A DNA stretch of 64,000 bases. Origin: Streptomyces sp. D2-8. GTDB taxonomy: Bacteria > Actinomycetota > Actinomycetes > Streptomycetales > Streptomycetaceae. The stretch is from assembly GCF_023184515.1 (NCBI RefSeq), contig NZ_JAAHBP010000001.1, positions 620,001-684,000 of the forward strand, in the 5' to 3' direction. Under the pieces are notes generated by a model, which made no database searches, had not been told where the DNA came from, and saw only the letters and a program-made list of their open reading frames with translations. The translations under genes and the position numbers were made by a program. Below, in pieces: positions 52,141 to 60,445 of the stretch (position 1 is its first letter; each line of letters opens with the position of its first letter).

Positions 52141-54771
52141 ATGGAGAAGGCGGAGAGAGCAGTGAACGAGGGGGAGCACCGCGAGGTGCGCGCCGACGCG
52201 CCGGCCGGGCCGGCCGACGCGACCGACGGCGTCTGGTCCGGCACCTGGGTCGCCGAGCGGCTCGGTGTCGAGCTCGTCGGCGAGGACCGGCTGGCGGGCC
52301 TGCTGGGGCTGGCGCTGCGCCGCAACCCCAAGCGGGCTCACCTGCTCGTGTCGAACGTGCTCGGCAAGCACGTGCCGCAGTCGCCGTCCGTGGTGTACGG
52401 CTACGGACGGGAACTCGGCCGCCGGGTGCGTGACCTGCTGGGCGACGACGAGGCCCGCAGGGCCGTCGTCCTCGGCTACGCGGAGACCGCGACCGGCCTC
52501 GGCCACTCCGTCGCCGACGGGCTGGGCCTCGCGCCCTACCTGCACTCCACCCGTCGCCCGGTCGCCGGTCTCGACCCGGCCGGCGGCTTCGAGGAGTCCC
52601 ACTCCCACGCGACCTCGCATCTGCTGCTGCCGGAGGACCCCGCGCTGCTCACCGGCGACGGGCCGCTGGTCCTGGTCGACGACGAGTTCTCCACGGGCAA
52701 CACGGTGCTGAACACCGTCCGGGACCTCCACGAGCGGTATCCGCGGCGGCGGTACGTCGTGGTGGCGCTGGTGGACATGCGGTCACCGGCCGACGCCGGC
52801 CGGCTGGAGGAGTTCGCCCGCGAGATCGGCGCGCGGGTGGACCTCGTGGCAGCGGCTTCCGGCACGGTACGGCTCCCCGAGGGGGTGCTGGAGAAGGGGC
52901 AGGAGCTGGTGGCGCGGTACGAGTCGGAGAGTGCGACGGAGGGTTCGTCGTCGGCTGCGGCGCCGTCTGGGCCGGACGCGCAGTTCCCCGCGCCCCTTGA
53001 GGGCGCTGCCGACACGCCCCTCTCAGGGGCGCGGGGAACTGCGCGAGCAACCCCCACCGGCCCACAGCCGGAAGACGAGCGAACCCACCCTCACACCACC
53101 CGCGTAGACCTCCGCTGGCCTGCCGGCCTCCCCGACGGCGGGCGGCACGGCTTCACCCCCGAGCACCGCGGCCGGCTGGAGGCCGCCTTGCCCGGCATGG
53201 CGGCCCGGATCGCCGACGCGCTGCCCGAGGGCGCCCGGCGCGTACACATACTGGGCTTCGAAGAGCTGATGTACGCCCCCCTCCGGCTCGCCCACGAGCT
53301 GGAGCGGACCGCCGACGCCGAGGTCCGTTACTCGACCACCACCCGCTCACCCGTCCTGGCCGTCGACGACCCCGGCTACGCGATACGCACCCGCCTCGCC
53401 TTCCCCGCCCACGACGACCCCGCCGACGGCCCGGGCGAGCGGTACGCCTACAACGTCGCCGGCGCCGGATGCGACGCCGTCGTCGCGGTGGTCGACTCGG
53501 CCGGAGACACTCCCGCGCTGCACGCGCCCGACGGTCTGCTGGCCCGGCTCGCCGCGCACACGCCGCGGGTCCTCCTCGCCGTCATACCGTCGCACGCCCC
53601 CGAAAGGCCCTCCATGCTGCCCGAGCCCCTGCGCGGCCCCGCCTTCTCCTCGTACGCGCCCGAGGAGGTCGGCTGGCTGCTCCAGAACCTCTCGGACGTG
53701 ACGCTGGAGGCGCCGACCGAGGAGCGCGAGGAGGCGATCCAGAGCGGCGGCGCGCACTACGCGGAGTCGCTGCCCGTGGAGTACCAGCCGAGCGAGCAGT
53801 ACCAGGAGCTGTTCCACGCCGCGCTGGAGGAGTCGGCGGCCCGTATCGCCCAGGCGGTCGGCGTCGTCACCGAGACGGTCCTCGCCGAGCGGTCCCCGCG
53901 GCCGGTCCTGGTCTCCCTGGCCCGCGCCGGAACGCCCGTCGGCATCCTCATGCGCCGCTGGGCCGAGCACCGGCACGGCCTCGACCTGCCGCACTACGCC
54001 GTGTCGATCGTCCGCGGCCGCGGCATCGACGCCAACGCGCTGCGCTGGCTCGCCCGGCACCACGACCCCCGGGACGTCGTCTTCGTCGACGGCTGGACCG
54101 GCAAGGGCGCCATCACCCGCGAACTCGCCCAGGCCCTGGAGGAGTTCGAGAAGTCCGACGGCATCAGCGGCTTCAGCCCCGAGATCGCGGTGCTGGCCGA
54201 CCCGGGCTCCTGCGTGCGGACCTACGGCACCCGCGAGGACTTCCTCATCCCCTCGGCCTGCCTCAACTCCACCGTCTCCGGCCTGATCTCGCGCACCGTG
54301 CTCCGCGCGGACCTGGTCGGCCCGGACGACTTCCACGGCGCGAAGTTCTACCGCGAACTCGCCGGCACCGACGTCTCGGTGGCCTTCCTCGACGCCGTGT
54401 CCGCCCGCTTCCCCGAGGTCGCCGACGCCGCCTGCGCGCAGGCCAAGGAGCTGCTCGCGACCGACCGCTCGCCCACCTGGGAGGGCTGGGCCGCCGTCGA
54501 GCGCATCAGCGAGGAGTACGCCATCCACGACGTGAACCTCGTCAAGCCCGGCGTCGGAGAGACCACCCGGGTCATGCTGCGCCGCGTGCCCTGGAAGGTC
54601 CTCGCGCGGGCCGGGGCGGGCAGCGATCTCGACCACGTGCGCCTGCTGGCCGAACACCGCGGCGTGCCCGTCGAGGAGGTCGACGGACTGCCCTACACCT
54701 GCGTCGGCCTGATCCACCCCAAGTACACCCGGGGCGCGACCGGCGCCGACGGCAAGGCGGTGACGATCTGA
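52141..54771 (+). CDS. Phosphoribosyltransferase-TRSP-StiP fusion protein of the Ter module
   Basis: 876 residues. Residues ~30-275: phosphoribosyltransferase with the PRPP loop PLVLVDDEFSTGNT (~176-188). Residues ~279-302 are encoded by a palindromic dispersed repeat (linker). Residues ~325-530: TRSP-like domain beginning ARRVHILGFEELMYAPLRLA. From ~545 (EEAIQSGGAHYAESLPVEYQPS): StiP-type domain with SLARAGTPVGILMRRW and a second PRPP-loop-like VFVDGWTGKGAI (~650). In many genomes these occur as separate genes in Ter operons. ATG at 52141 has no clear ribosome site; GTG at 52162 follows GGAG and may be the true start. The HAD gene starts at its last base. Confidence 0.82.
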   Translation: MEKAERAVNEGEHREVRADAPAGPADATDGVWSGTWVAERLGVELVGEDRLAGLLGLALRRNPKRAHLLVSNVLGKHVPQSPSVVYGYGRELGRRVRDLLGDDEARRAVVLGYAETATGLGHSVADGLGLAPYLHSTRRPVAGLDPAGGFEESHSHATSHLLLPEDPALLTGDGPLVLVDDEFSTGNTVLNTVRDLHERYPRRRYVVVALVDMRSPADAGRLEEFAREIGARVDLVAAASGTVRLPEGVLEKGQELVARYESESATEGSSSAAAPSGPDAQFPAPLEGAADTPLSGARGTARATPTGPQPEDERTHPHTTRVDLRWPAGLPDGGRHGFTPEHRGRLEAALPGMAARIADALPEGARRVHILGFEELMYAPLRLAHELERTADAEVRYSTTTRSPVLAVDDPGYAIRTRLAFPAHDDPADGPGERYAYNVAGAGCDAVVAVVDSAGDTPALHAPDGLLARLAAHTPRVLLAVIPSHAPERPSMLPEPLRGPAFSSYAPEEVGWLLQNLSDVTLEAPTEEREEAIQSGGAHYAESLPVEYQPSEQYQELFHAALEESAARIAQAVGVVTETVLAERSPRPVLVSLARAGTPVGILMRRWAEHRHGLDLPHYAVSIVRGRGIDANALRWLARHHDPRDVVFVDGWTGKGAITRELAQALEEFEKSDGISGFSPEIAVLADPGSCVRTYGTREDFLIPSACLNSTVSGLISRTVLRADLVGPDDFHGAKFYRELAGTDVSVAFLDAVSARFPEVADAACAQAKELLATDRSPTWEGWAAVERISEEYAIHDVNLVKPGVGETTRVMLRRVPWKVLARAGAGSDLDHVRLLAEHRGVPVEEVDGLPYTCVGLIHPKYTRGATGADGKAVTI
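52977..53046. repeat. Dispersed repeat, palindromic copy 3 inside the PRTase fusion gene
   Basis: CGCGCAGTTCCCCGCGCCCC (52977-52996) and its inverse GGGGCGCGGGGAACTGCGCG (53026-53045) flank 29 bases. The right arm matches copies 1 and 2 exactly over 21 bases. The element is read in frame, contributing QFPAPLEG...LSGARGTAR to the linker between PRTase and TRSP domains. Confidence 0.9.
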
Positions 54772-55589
54772 TGCCCGCACTCGTCGCGAGCGACCTCGAC
54801 CGCACCCTGATCTACTCCTCCGCGGCTCTGGCGCTGACCATGCCGGACGCACGGGCGCCCCGGCTGCTGTGCGTGGAGGTGCACGAGAGCAAGCCGCTGT
54901 CGTACATGACGGAGACCGCGGCCCGGCTCCTCACCGACCTGGGCGACGCGGCCGTGTTCGTGCCGACGACGACCCGGACGCGCAAGCAGTACCAGCGCAT
55001 CAACCTGCCGGGCCCGGAGCCCACGTACGCGATCTGCGCGAACGGCGGACACCTCCTGGTGGACGGCGTCTCCGACCCCGACTGGCACGCGCAGGTCACC
55101 GCACGGCTGGCCGACCAGTGCGCGCCCCTCAGCGAGGTGCAGGAACACCTGCTGAGGGCCGCCGACCCGGTCTGGGTGCGCAAGCACCGCGTCGCCGACG
55201 ACCTCTTCGCCTACCTCGTCGTCGAGCGTGAACTGCTGAACGAGGACTGGGTGAAGGAACTCGCGGTCTGGGCGGAGAACCGCGGCTGGACGGTGTCCCT
55301 CCAGGGCCGCAAGATCTACGCCGTTCCCAAGCCGCTCACCAAGAGCGCGGCGATGCGCGAGGTCGCCCGCCGGACCGGTGCCGATCTCACCCTCGCCGCC
55401 GGTGACTCCCTGCTCGACGCCGACCTGCTCCTCGCGGCCGACCAGGGCTGGCGCCCCGGCCACGGCGAGCTGGCCGACACAGGCTGGACGGCCCCCGCGC
55501 TCAGGGCGCTTCCCGAACGGGGTGTTCTTGCGGGGGAGCGGATCCTGCGGGAGCTTCTCGCCGCCGCCGGGTCCGGCCGGTTCGCCTAG
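54771..55589 (+). CDS. HAD-superfamily phosphatase of the Ter module
   Basis: 272 residues; the ATG overlaps the upstream TGA by one base (TGATG), so translation is coupled. Motif I is SDLDRTLIY (nucleophile D8, D10), motif II TTTRT, motif III Lys in PLTKSAAM and motif IV AAGDSLLDADLL. The cap (~85-190) is of the Cof/SPP-like type. It should remove phosphate from a small metabolite, plausibly a product of the preceding PRTase. Ends 4 bases into the convergent DedA gene. Confidence 0.88.
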   Translation: MPALVASDLDRTLIYSSAALALTMPDARAPRLLCVEVHESKPLSYMTETAARLLTDLGDAAVFVPTTTRTRKQYQRINLPGPEPTYAICANGGHLLVDGVSDPDWHAQVTARLADQCAPLSEVQEHLLRAADPVWVRKHRVADDLFAYLVVERELLNEDWVKELAVWAENRGWTVSLQGRKIYAVPKPLTKSAAMREVARRTGADLTLAAGDSLLDADLLLAADQGWRPGHGELADTGWTAPALRALPERGVLAGERILRELLAAAGSGRFA

Positions 55590-56278
55590 GAGTTCGAGGG
55601 GTGCGGTGGTTGTGCGTGTACGGGCTCGTCGTGGCTCGTCGCGCAGTTCCCCGCGCCCCTTTCTGGGCGTCGTAGCAGCCGTACGGTGATGAACGCCGCC
55701 ACCGCCACGGCCGCCACGGCGAGGACCACCTTCGAGTAGGTGGAGACGAGGTCCGTCACCTGGTGCCAGTTCGCACCGAGGAAGTAGCCCGCGAGCACGA
55801 ACGCCGCGTTCCAGATCGCGCTGCCCAGCGTGGTCAGCCCCAGGAACACCGGCAGCCGCATGCGCTCGACACCCGCCGGCACGGAGATCAGGCTGCGGAA
55901 GATCGGGATCATCCGGCCGAAGAACACCGCCTTGGTGCCGTGCCGCAGGAACCATGCCTCCGTGCGCTCGATGTCCGAGACCTTCACCAGCGGCAGCCGG
56001 GCCGCCATCGCCACCGTCCGGTCACGGCCGAGCAGCGCACCGACTCCGTACAGCGCGAGGGCGCCGATCACCGAGCCGGCCGTCGTCCACAGCAGGGCGG
56101 CGAGCAGGCTCATCCGGCCGCTGCTCGCGGCGAACCCGGCGAGGGGCAGGATCACCTCGCTGGGCAGCGGCGGGAACAGGTTCTCCAGGGCGATGGCGAG
56201 ACCGGCACCCGGCGCGCCCAGGGCGTCCATCAGGTCGTTGACCCACTGCGGTCCGGCGTCCGCTGCGATGGCTGTCAT
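55586..56278 (-). CDS. DedA-family membrane protein
   Basis: 230 residues with four or five hydrophobic segments. LENLFPPLPSEVILPLAGF is the DedA E-x(n)-P-P-x-P-x-E signature and FFGRMIPIFRSLISVPAG the second conserved R-x-x-P block. DedA proteins transport lipid carriers or keep the proton motive force. The last ~20 residues are hydrophilic and encoded by a dispersed repeat (55639-55659), so the natural end may once have been shorter. Overlaps the convergent HAD gene by four bases. Confidence 0.88.
   Translation of the reverse strand: MTAIAADAGPQWVNDLMDALGAPGAGLAIALENLFPPLPSEVILPLAGFAASSGRMSLLAALLWTTAGSVIGALALYGVGALLGRDRTVAMAARLPLVKVSDIERTEAWFLRHGTKAVFFGRMIPIFRSLISVPAGVERMRLPVFLGLTTLGSAIWNAAFVLAGYFLGANWHQVTDLVSTYSKVVLAVAAVAVAAFITVRLLRRPERGAGNCATSHDEPVHAQPPHPSNS
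55639..55659 (-). repeat. Dispersed repeat, copy 4, at the 3' end of dedA
   Basis: TCGCGCAGTTCCCCGCGCCCC, the reverse complement of copies 1-3, encodes residues GAGNCATS near the DedA C-terminus. Confidence 0.85.
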
Positions 56279-56339
56279 GCCGCCACGCTAGGAAACCGAA
56301 GCTGAAGAACTCCTGAGGAAGAACCCCTGGGGAAGTGCG

Positions 56340-56564
56340 TCAGCCGCAGCAGCCGCCTCCGCAGCAGCCGCCCCCACCGCCGCCGCCCGCGCGGGGTGCC
56401 GGGGCCGGGGCGGAGGCGGAGCCGCCGACCGCGACCGTGGAGAGGAGCTTCACCGTGTCGTCGTGCCCCGAGGGGCAGGCCGCGGGGTCGGAGGACTCGG
56501 CCATGGGACGGCTGAGTTCGAAGGTGTCGCCGCAGGTCCGGCAGCGGTACTCGTAGCGAGGCAT
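56340..56564 (-). CDS. FmdB-type zinc ribbon protein with Cys-rich tail
   Basis: 74 residues from ATG at 56564 (MPRYEYRCRTCGDTFEL). The CxxC at 8-11 and a second pair expected around ACPSGHDD (C, H) form the FmdB-type zinc ribbon. A Gly run then leads to GGGCCGGGCCG, an unusual Cys-pair tail that could bind metal. Small regulatory protein family (FmdB, CxxC_CxxC_SSSS); function here unknown. Confidence 0.85.
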   Translation of the reverse strand: MPRYEYRCRTCGDTFELSRPMAESSDPAACPSGHDDTVKLLSTVAVGGSASAPAPAPRAGGGGGGGCCGGGCCG

Positions 56565-56586
56565 GCGCACAGGTTAACCGGCACGG

Positions 56587-57975
56587 TCACTGGCCGGCCC
56601 CGCGTTCCTCGCGGATCTCGGAGACCACGTGGGCCACTGCCCGGCGGACCGCTTCCGTCTCCGTGAGGAAGTGCCAGTAGTCGGGGTGGCGGCCCTCGAG
56701 CGTGGCGACGGCGCGGTCCAGGCGGGACACGGCGTCGTCCAGGGGGCGGGCGTGGCGCGGGTCGGGGGTGTTGCGGCCCGCCATGGCGAGGCGCTGGGCG
56801 TCGCGGATGGCGAAGCGGGTGCGGTCGATCTCCTGCTCGGGGTCCTTCTGCACGGCGTTCAGGCGGCGCAGGCGGTCGCCGGCGGCCGAGACGGCCTCGT
56901 CGGTGTTGTTCAGGAGGGCTCGTACGGTCGACAGCAGGGCCGTCGCGTCGGCCCAGCGCTGTTCGCCGCGGGCGGTGCGGGCCTCGGCCAGTCTGGCCTC
57001 GGCCTGGCGGACGTTCTCGGCGGCGGCGTCGGGGACCTGCTGCAGGTCCTGCCAGCAGGCCGCGGTGAAGCGGCGGCGGAGCTCGCTCAGGGTCGGTTCG
57101 ACCTGCTCGGAGCGGGTGGTGAGGGCCTGGGCGCGGGTGCGCAGGGAGACGAGGCGGTGGTCGATCTCGGCGGCGCGGTCCGGCAGCCGCTCGGCCTCGA
57201 CACGGACCGCTTCGGCCTCCCGGGTGACCCGCTCGGCCCGCACCAGGGTGTCCGGGACGCCGTGCTGTCCGGCGCCCTGGTTCAGCTTGGTGAGCTCCGG
57301 GGACAGGACGGCGAGCCGGGCGGCGAGGTCGTCCGCCTTGAGACCGGACGCGCGTACGGAGTCCAGGGCGTTGGAGGCGGCGAGCAGGGCCTGGCGGGCG
57401 CGCTCGACGGCCGGGGCGAGGCGGGCCAGCTGGGTCTCGGCCTTGCCGAGGAGCGGGCCGAGGCCGTCGGTGAAGCGGTCCAGCTCCTGCTTGACCCGGC
57501 CGAGTTCCTCCTTGGCGGCGGTCAGCTCGGTGCGGGCGCGGGAGGCGGCGGCGGCCTCCAGGTCGTCGCGGTCGAGGTCGTGGGCGTCGACGGCGTTGAT
57601 GTAGCGGTGGCTGGCCTCGTCGATGCGGTTGCCGAGGGCGTCGAAGTCGGCGACGGCGCGCCGGGCGGCGGGGGAGTCGTCGACGGCGGTGATCGTCTCG
57701 ATCGAGATGCGCAGGTCGCGCTGGGCGGTGTCGAGCTCGTAGAAGGCGGCCGCGGCGGCGTCCTTCGCGGCCTGGGCCTCGGCCCGCTGGTTCTCGGCCC
57801 GGCCGCCGAACCAGCGGCGGGTGCCCCCGCCCGCGAAGGCGGCGGGCAGGGCCGGCACGGCCAGCAGGGGGAGCACGATCAAGGTGAGCAGGCCGGGGGT
57901 GCGGGGGGTGCGGCGGCGCGGGCTGTGTGCGCGCGGCACCGACGGCGATTCCGGCTGTCCTGGTGTCGCCGTCAC
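56587..57975 (-). CDS. Membrane-anchored coiled-coil protein
   Basis: 462 residues. A basic N-terminus (RAHSPRRRTPRT) precedes one hydrophobic helix (GLLTLIVLPLLAVPALPAAFAGG, ~28-50). The rest is almost wholly Ala/Arg/Glu-rich helix with heptad spacing (AKDAAAAAFYELDTAQRDLR onward), a long coiled coil. The basic start predicts the coil on the outer side. Streptomycetes carry such proteins in conserved position; I recognise no domain with known function. Downstream 22 bases lies the FmdB gene on the same strand. Confidence 0.75.
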   Translation of the reverse strand: MTATPGQPESPSVPRAHSPRRRTPRTPGLLTLIVLPLLAVPALPAAFAGGGTRRWFGGRAENQRAEAQAAKDAAAAAFYELDTAQRDLRISIETITAVDDSPAARRAVADFDALGNRIDEASHRYINAVDAHDLDRDDLEAAAASRARTELTAAKEELGRVKQELDRFTDGLGPLLGKAETQLARLAPAVERARQALLAASNALDSVRASGLKADDLAARLAVLSPELTKLNQGAGQHGVPDTLVRAERVTREAEAVRVEAERLPDRAAEIDHRLVSLRTRAQALTTRSEQVEPTLSELRRRFTAACWQDLQQVPDAAAENVRQAEARLAEARTARGEQRWADATALLSTVRALLNNTDEAVSAAGDRLRRLNAVQKDPEQEIDRTRFAIRDAQRLAMAGRNTPDPRHARPLDDAVSRLDRAVATLEGRHPDYWHFLTETEAVRRAVAHVVSEIREERGAGQ

Positions 57976-58049
57976 ATCCCTCTCCCGTGCTGTGGTCCAC
58001 CCTGCCCGGTGTCATTCTCCCACCGGTTAAGGACGAACACACGGGCCGG

Positions 58050-58819
58050 TCAGTTCGCTGTCCGGACCGTCACTTTGCCGTCGCCGGTGCGGGCGGACAC
58101 CACATGGGAGCTGGTCTCGTCCCGGGGCACCGACACATCGACGCCGCCGTCACCGGTCTCGGTGGTCACGCGGTAGGTGGCTCGGGGCAGGGCGAGTTCA
58201 CGGAGCCGTCCCCGCTGCGGGACTCCACGCGGTCCGGTACGACGCCGAGTTCGAGGCGGACCGAGCCGTCACCGGTGTGGGTGCGGACGTCACGGGAGGC
58301 GACGTTCGCCCGGATGGAACCGTCGCCGGTGCGCAGCTCCAGGGGGCCGGTGGTGTCGGTGACCCGGACGGAGCCGTCGCCCGTGCGGATGCTGAGGGGG
58401 TCCCGGAAGCCCCGGGCGCGGACACTGCCGTCGCCGTCCTCGACCTTGACGGTGATGCCGCGCGGCACCTCGATGCGGTGCTTGGCCGAGCAGTCGGCGA
58501 CGACGCCGGAGCACGCCAGGCGCAGCACCAGGCGGTCGTCCCGCATGTCCCAGGTGACCTCGGGGTCCTTGCCGACGACGACCGAGCCCTGGAACCAGCG
58601 GGTGACACCGATCCTGCCCGCGGGGTTCTCGTCGGAGGCGACGATCTCGAGGGCCGAGTCGTCGGAGTCGACGGTGAGGGTGCGGCCCTGGAGGGCGAAG
58701 GACCGGTGGTCGGGGTCCGTGTCGTCCCCGGCGGACGCCGCGCAGGCGCTGAGCCCGGCGACGAGCACCACGACGGCACCGGCGAGGGCGGCGCGGACGG
58801 TGGCGGTGCGTGTGGTCAT
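58050..58819 (-). pseudogene. DUF4097 lipoprotein gene disrupted by a one-base deletion
   Basis: The frame from ATG 58819 gives a lipoprotein (lipobox GLSAC) with a beta-helix of GDGS repeats (GDGSVRARG, GDGSVRVTD, GDGSIRANV, GDGSVRLEL) and stops at 58166 after a non-homologous tail. One base added near 58195 restores a natural ending in the next frame: LALPRATYRVTTETGDGGVDVSVPRDETSSHVV...VRTAN, stop at 58050-58052. The intact protein would be ~256 residues. Local sequence GTGAACTCGCCC would read GTGAACCTCGCCC. It could be a real inactivation or a sequencing error; the stopped product may still be exported. Confidence 0.8.
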
Positions 58820-58966
58820 GACGATCTCCCCCTGGACTAACGACGGCGCTCTGGGGCGCTCTACGACCGTAGGGATCCGGGGCTCACCGGGGGATCCGGG
58901 CCGCTCCCGGATCAGGAGTGGGGTTATCCCCAGGTGCGGGACCCGGTACGGTCCCGCGATACGGGT

Positions 58967-58997
58967 TTGCGGGACCGTGCCCCGGGCAATGTAGGCT
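58967..58997 (+). promoter_or_regulatory. Promoter of tRNA-Val
   Basis: TTGCGG (58967-58972) and TAGGCT (58992-58997) with 19 bases between resemble -35 and -10 boxes and end 31 bases before the tRNA. Confidence 0.5.
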
Positions 58998-59028
58998 GTC
59001 GACTCGTCCTGGGCGTGGCCCGGGAGCC

Positions 59029-59100
<72 letters not shown>

Positions 59101-59120
59101 CCGCACCGAGTTTCGGGTCC

Positions 59121-59152
59121 GAGGCCCTCCAGGAATGCTCCTGGAGGGCCTC
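59121..59152 (+). terminator. 14-bp hairpin after tRNA-Val
   Basis: GAGGCCCTCCAGGA pairs perfectly with TCCTGGAGGGCCTC around ATGC, 20 bases after the tRNA, and also close to the end of the convergent gene at 59182. Confidence 0.85.
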
Positions 59153-59181
59153 TCCTGTGGGCGTGCCCCCGGCGGCAGGGG

Positions 59182-59733
59182 TCAGTAGTTCGCGTTGGCG
59201 AGGAGTTCGCCGTCCTCGTCGTACACCGTGACGAGGCCGTTCTCGGACTCGTAGCAGGAGGTGAACGCGGAGGCGATGAGTTTGCCCTCGCCCTGGTGGG
59301 GGCCCATCATGCCGCCGCTGAAGTCGGTGAAGACCTCCGCCGCGTCGAGGATGTCGTTGCGCTTGTCCGCGCCGGTCACCTTCGTGACGTGTTCGACGGC
59401 GGCCTTCTCCGTCGCCGTGCCGTTCTCGGCGACGCAGCTCCTGAACTGCTCGGCCTGGGGCTTCTCGTCGGCCGACTCGGCCTTCTTGGGGCTGTCGCCC
59501 CCCGGCTTGCCTTCGGCGGCGACGGCCTTGTCCTTGTTCGAGGTGTCGCTGCTGTCGTCGCCCCCGCCGCCCGTGGCCACGGCGGCGATGACGAAGAGGG
59601 CGAGGATGCCCGCGCAGCCGAGGCCCGCGATCTTGCCCACGCCGCGCTTCTTCGGCGGCTGGGGAGCCGGGGCGCCGTAACCGGGCTGCTGCGGGTGGGG
59701 CTGGTTCGGCTGCTGTGGGTACTGCTGGCTCAT
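59182..59733 (-). CDS. Membrane-anchored hypothetical protein
   Basis: 183 residues. Gln/Pro-rich cytoplasmic start (MSQQYPQQPNQPHPQQPGYG), a Lys/Arg stop, one hydrophobic helix (IAGLGCAGILALFVIAAVATGG, ~35-56), a charged linker, then ~80 outside residues. Two cysteines (FRSCVAENG and FTSCYESENG) may form a disulfide. Common architecture in Streptomyces (DUF4190/LppP-like exports) but no recognised domain. Confidence 0.65.
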   Translation of the reverse strand: MSQQYPQQPNQPHPQQPGYGAPAPQPPKKRGVGKIAGLGCAGILALFVIAAVATGGGGDDSSDTSNKDKAVAAEGKPGGDSPKKAESADEKPQAEQFRSCVAENGTATEKAAVEHVTKVTGADKRNDILDAAEVFTDFSGGMMGPHQGEGKLIASAFTSCYESENGLVTVYDEDGELLANANY

Positions 59734-59917
59734 GGGTCCCCCTCGGGATCATTCGTGTGGTGCGGGTGTACGACCCGCCGGGGACGCCGTGTGGTTGTAG
59801 AGGGTTGAATGAGTTCACCTGATGGGAGGGCGGTCCTTCGCACGTCCGGCAGTGGCTCGTACGCCCGTCCGCCGCCCCGGGGCGGCGTCGGCTCAGAACT
59901 GTCTCTACGATGAGCCC

Positions 59918-60346
59918 GTGAACAGCCCCGAGCAGCGCGCTCCCCGACCCGCCGTGCGGCGGTGGCATGTGCTGTGCGTGCTGGGGCTGTTGGCGGGGTT
60001 GCTGGGCATGCACGGGCTGGCGCCCGGCGGCGGTCTCCCTCACCGGATGCACACGCAGCACGCGGCCGCCTTCCAGGGCCATGCGCCCCAGGCCCATACG
60101 CCCCTGACTCCCATGCCCCAGGCCCAAGTCATGCCCTACGGGCACTGCGGTGACGGGCATCTCCAGCACGCCGACGCGAGCTGTGCGTCGGGTGCCGTGG
60201 GCGGTGGGCCGGTGTTGCCTCCGCTGGTTCAGGACCCGGTCCCCGTGGGTGTGGGGGAGAGCGCCGTTCGGGCGTACGCGGTCGTGGATACGGATGGTGC
60301 GCGGGCCCCGCCTTCCCTGGCCGAGCTCCAGCTTCTGCGGATCTAG
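59918..60346 (+). CDS. His-rich exported protein, DUF6153-like
   Basis: 142 residues from GTG at 59918. Basic start (RPAVRRWHVLCVLGLLAGLLGMHGLAPGGG) with one hydrophobic helix, then a His/Pro/Gln-rich stretch (HRMHTQHAAAFQGHAPQAHTPLTPMPQAQ, HCGDGHLQHADASC) able to bind metal, probably copper. It lies 99 bases before a DUF305 gene on the same strand, a pair seen in several actinobacteria. Assignment to DUF6153 is from overall shape, not from a search. Confidence 0.6.
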   Translation: MNSPEQRAPRPAVRRWHVLCVLGLLAGLLGMHGLAPGGGLPHRMHTQHAAAFQGHAPQAHTPLTPMPQAQVMPYGHCGDGHLQHADASCASGAVGGGPVLPPLVQDPVPVGVGESAVRAYAVVDTDGARAPPSLAELQLLRI

Positions 60347-60445
60347 ACACACGCATCACGCCGGCCGGCACCGACCGGTGGCGGCGTGATGTCCCGTCGT
60401 GTCCGGAAACCTCAGTTCCTTCCTTGCAGAAGCAGGAGTTCACGC

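Noticed and set aside
58905..58930. Hairpin GGATCCGGGGCTC...GGGGGATCC/CCGGATC near 58880-58920 as a second terminator or RNA gene
   Set aside because: The pairing is imperfect with several alternatives and no adjacent gene end; common in GC-rich spacer.
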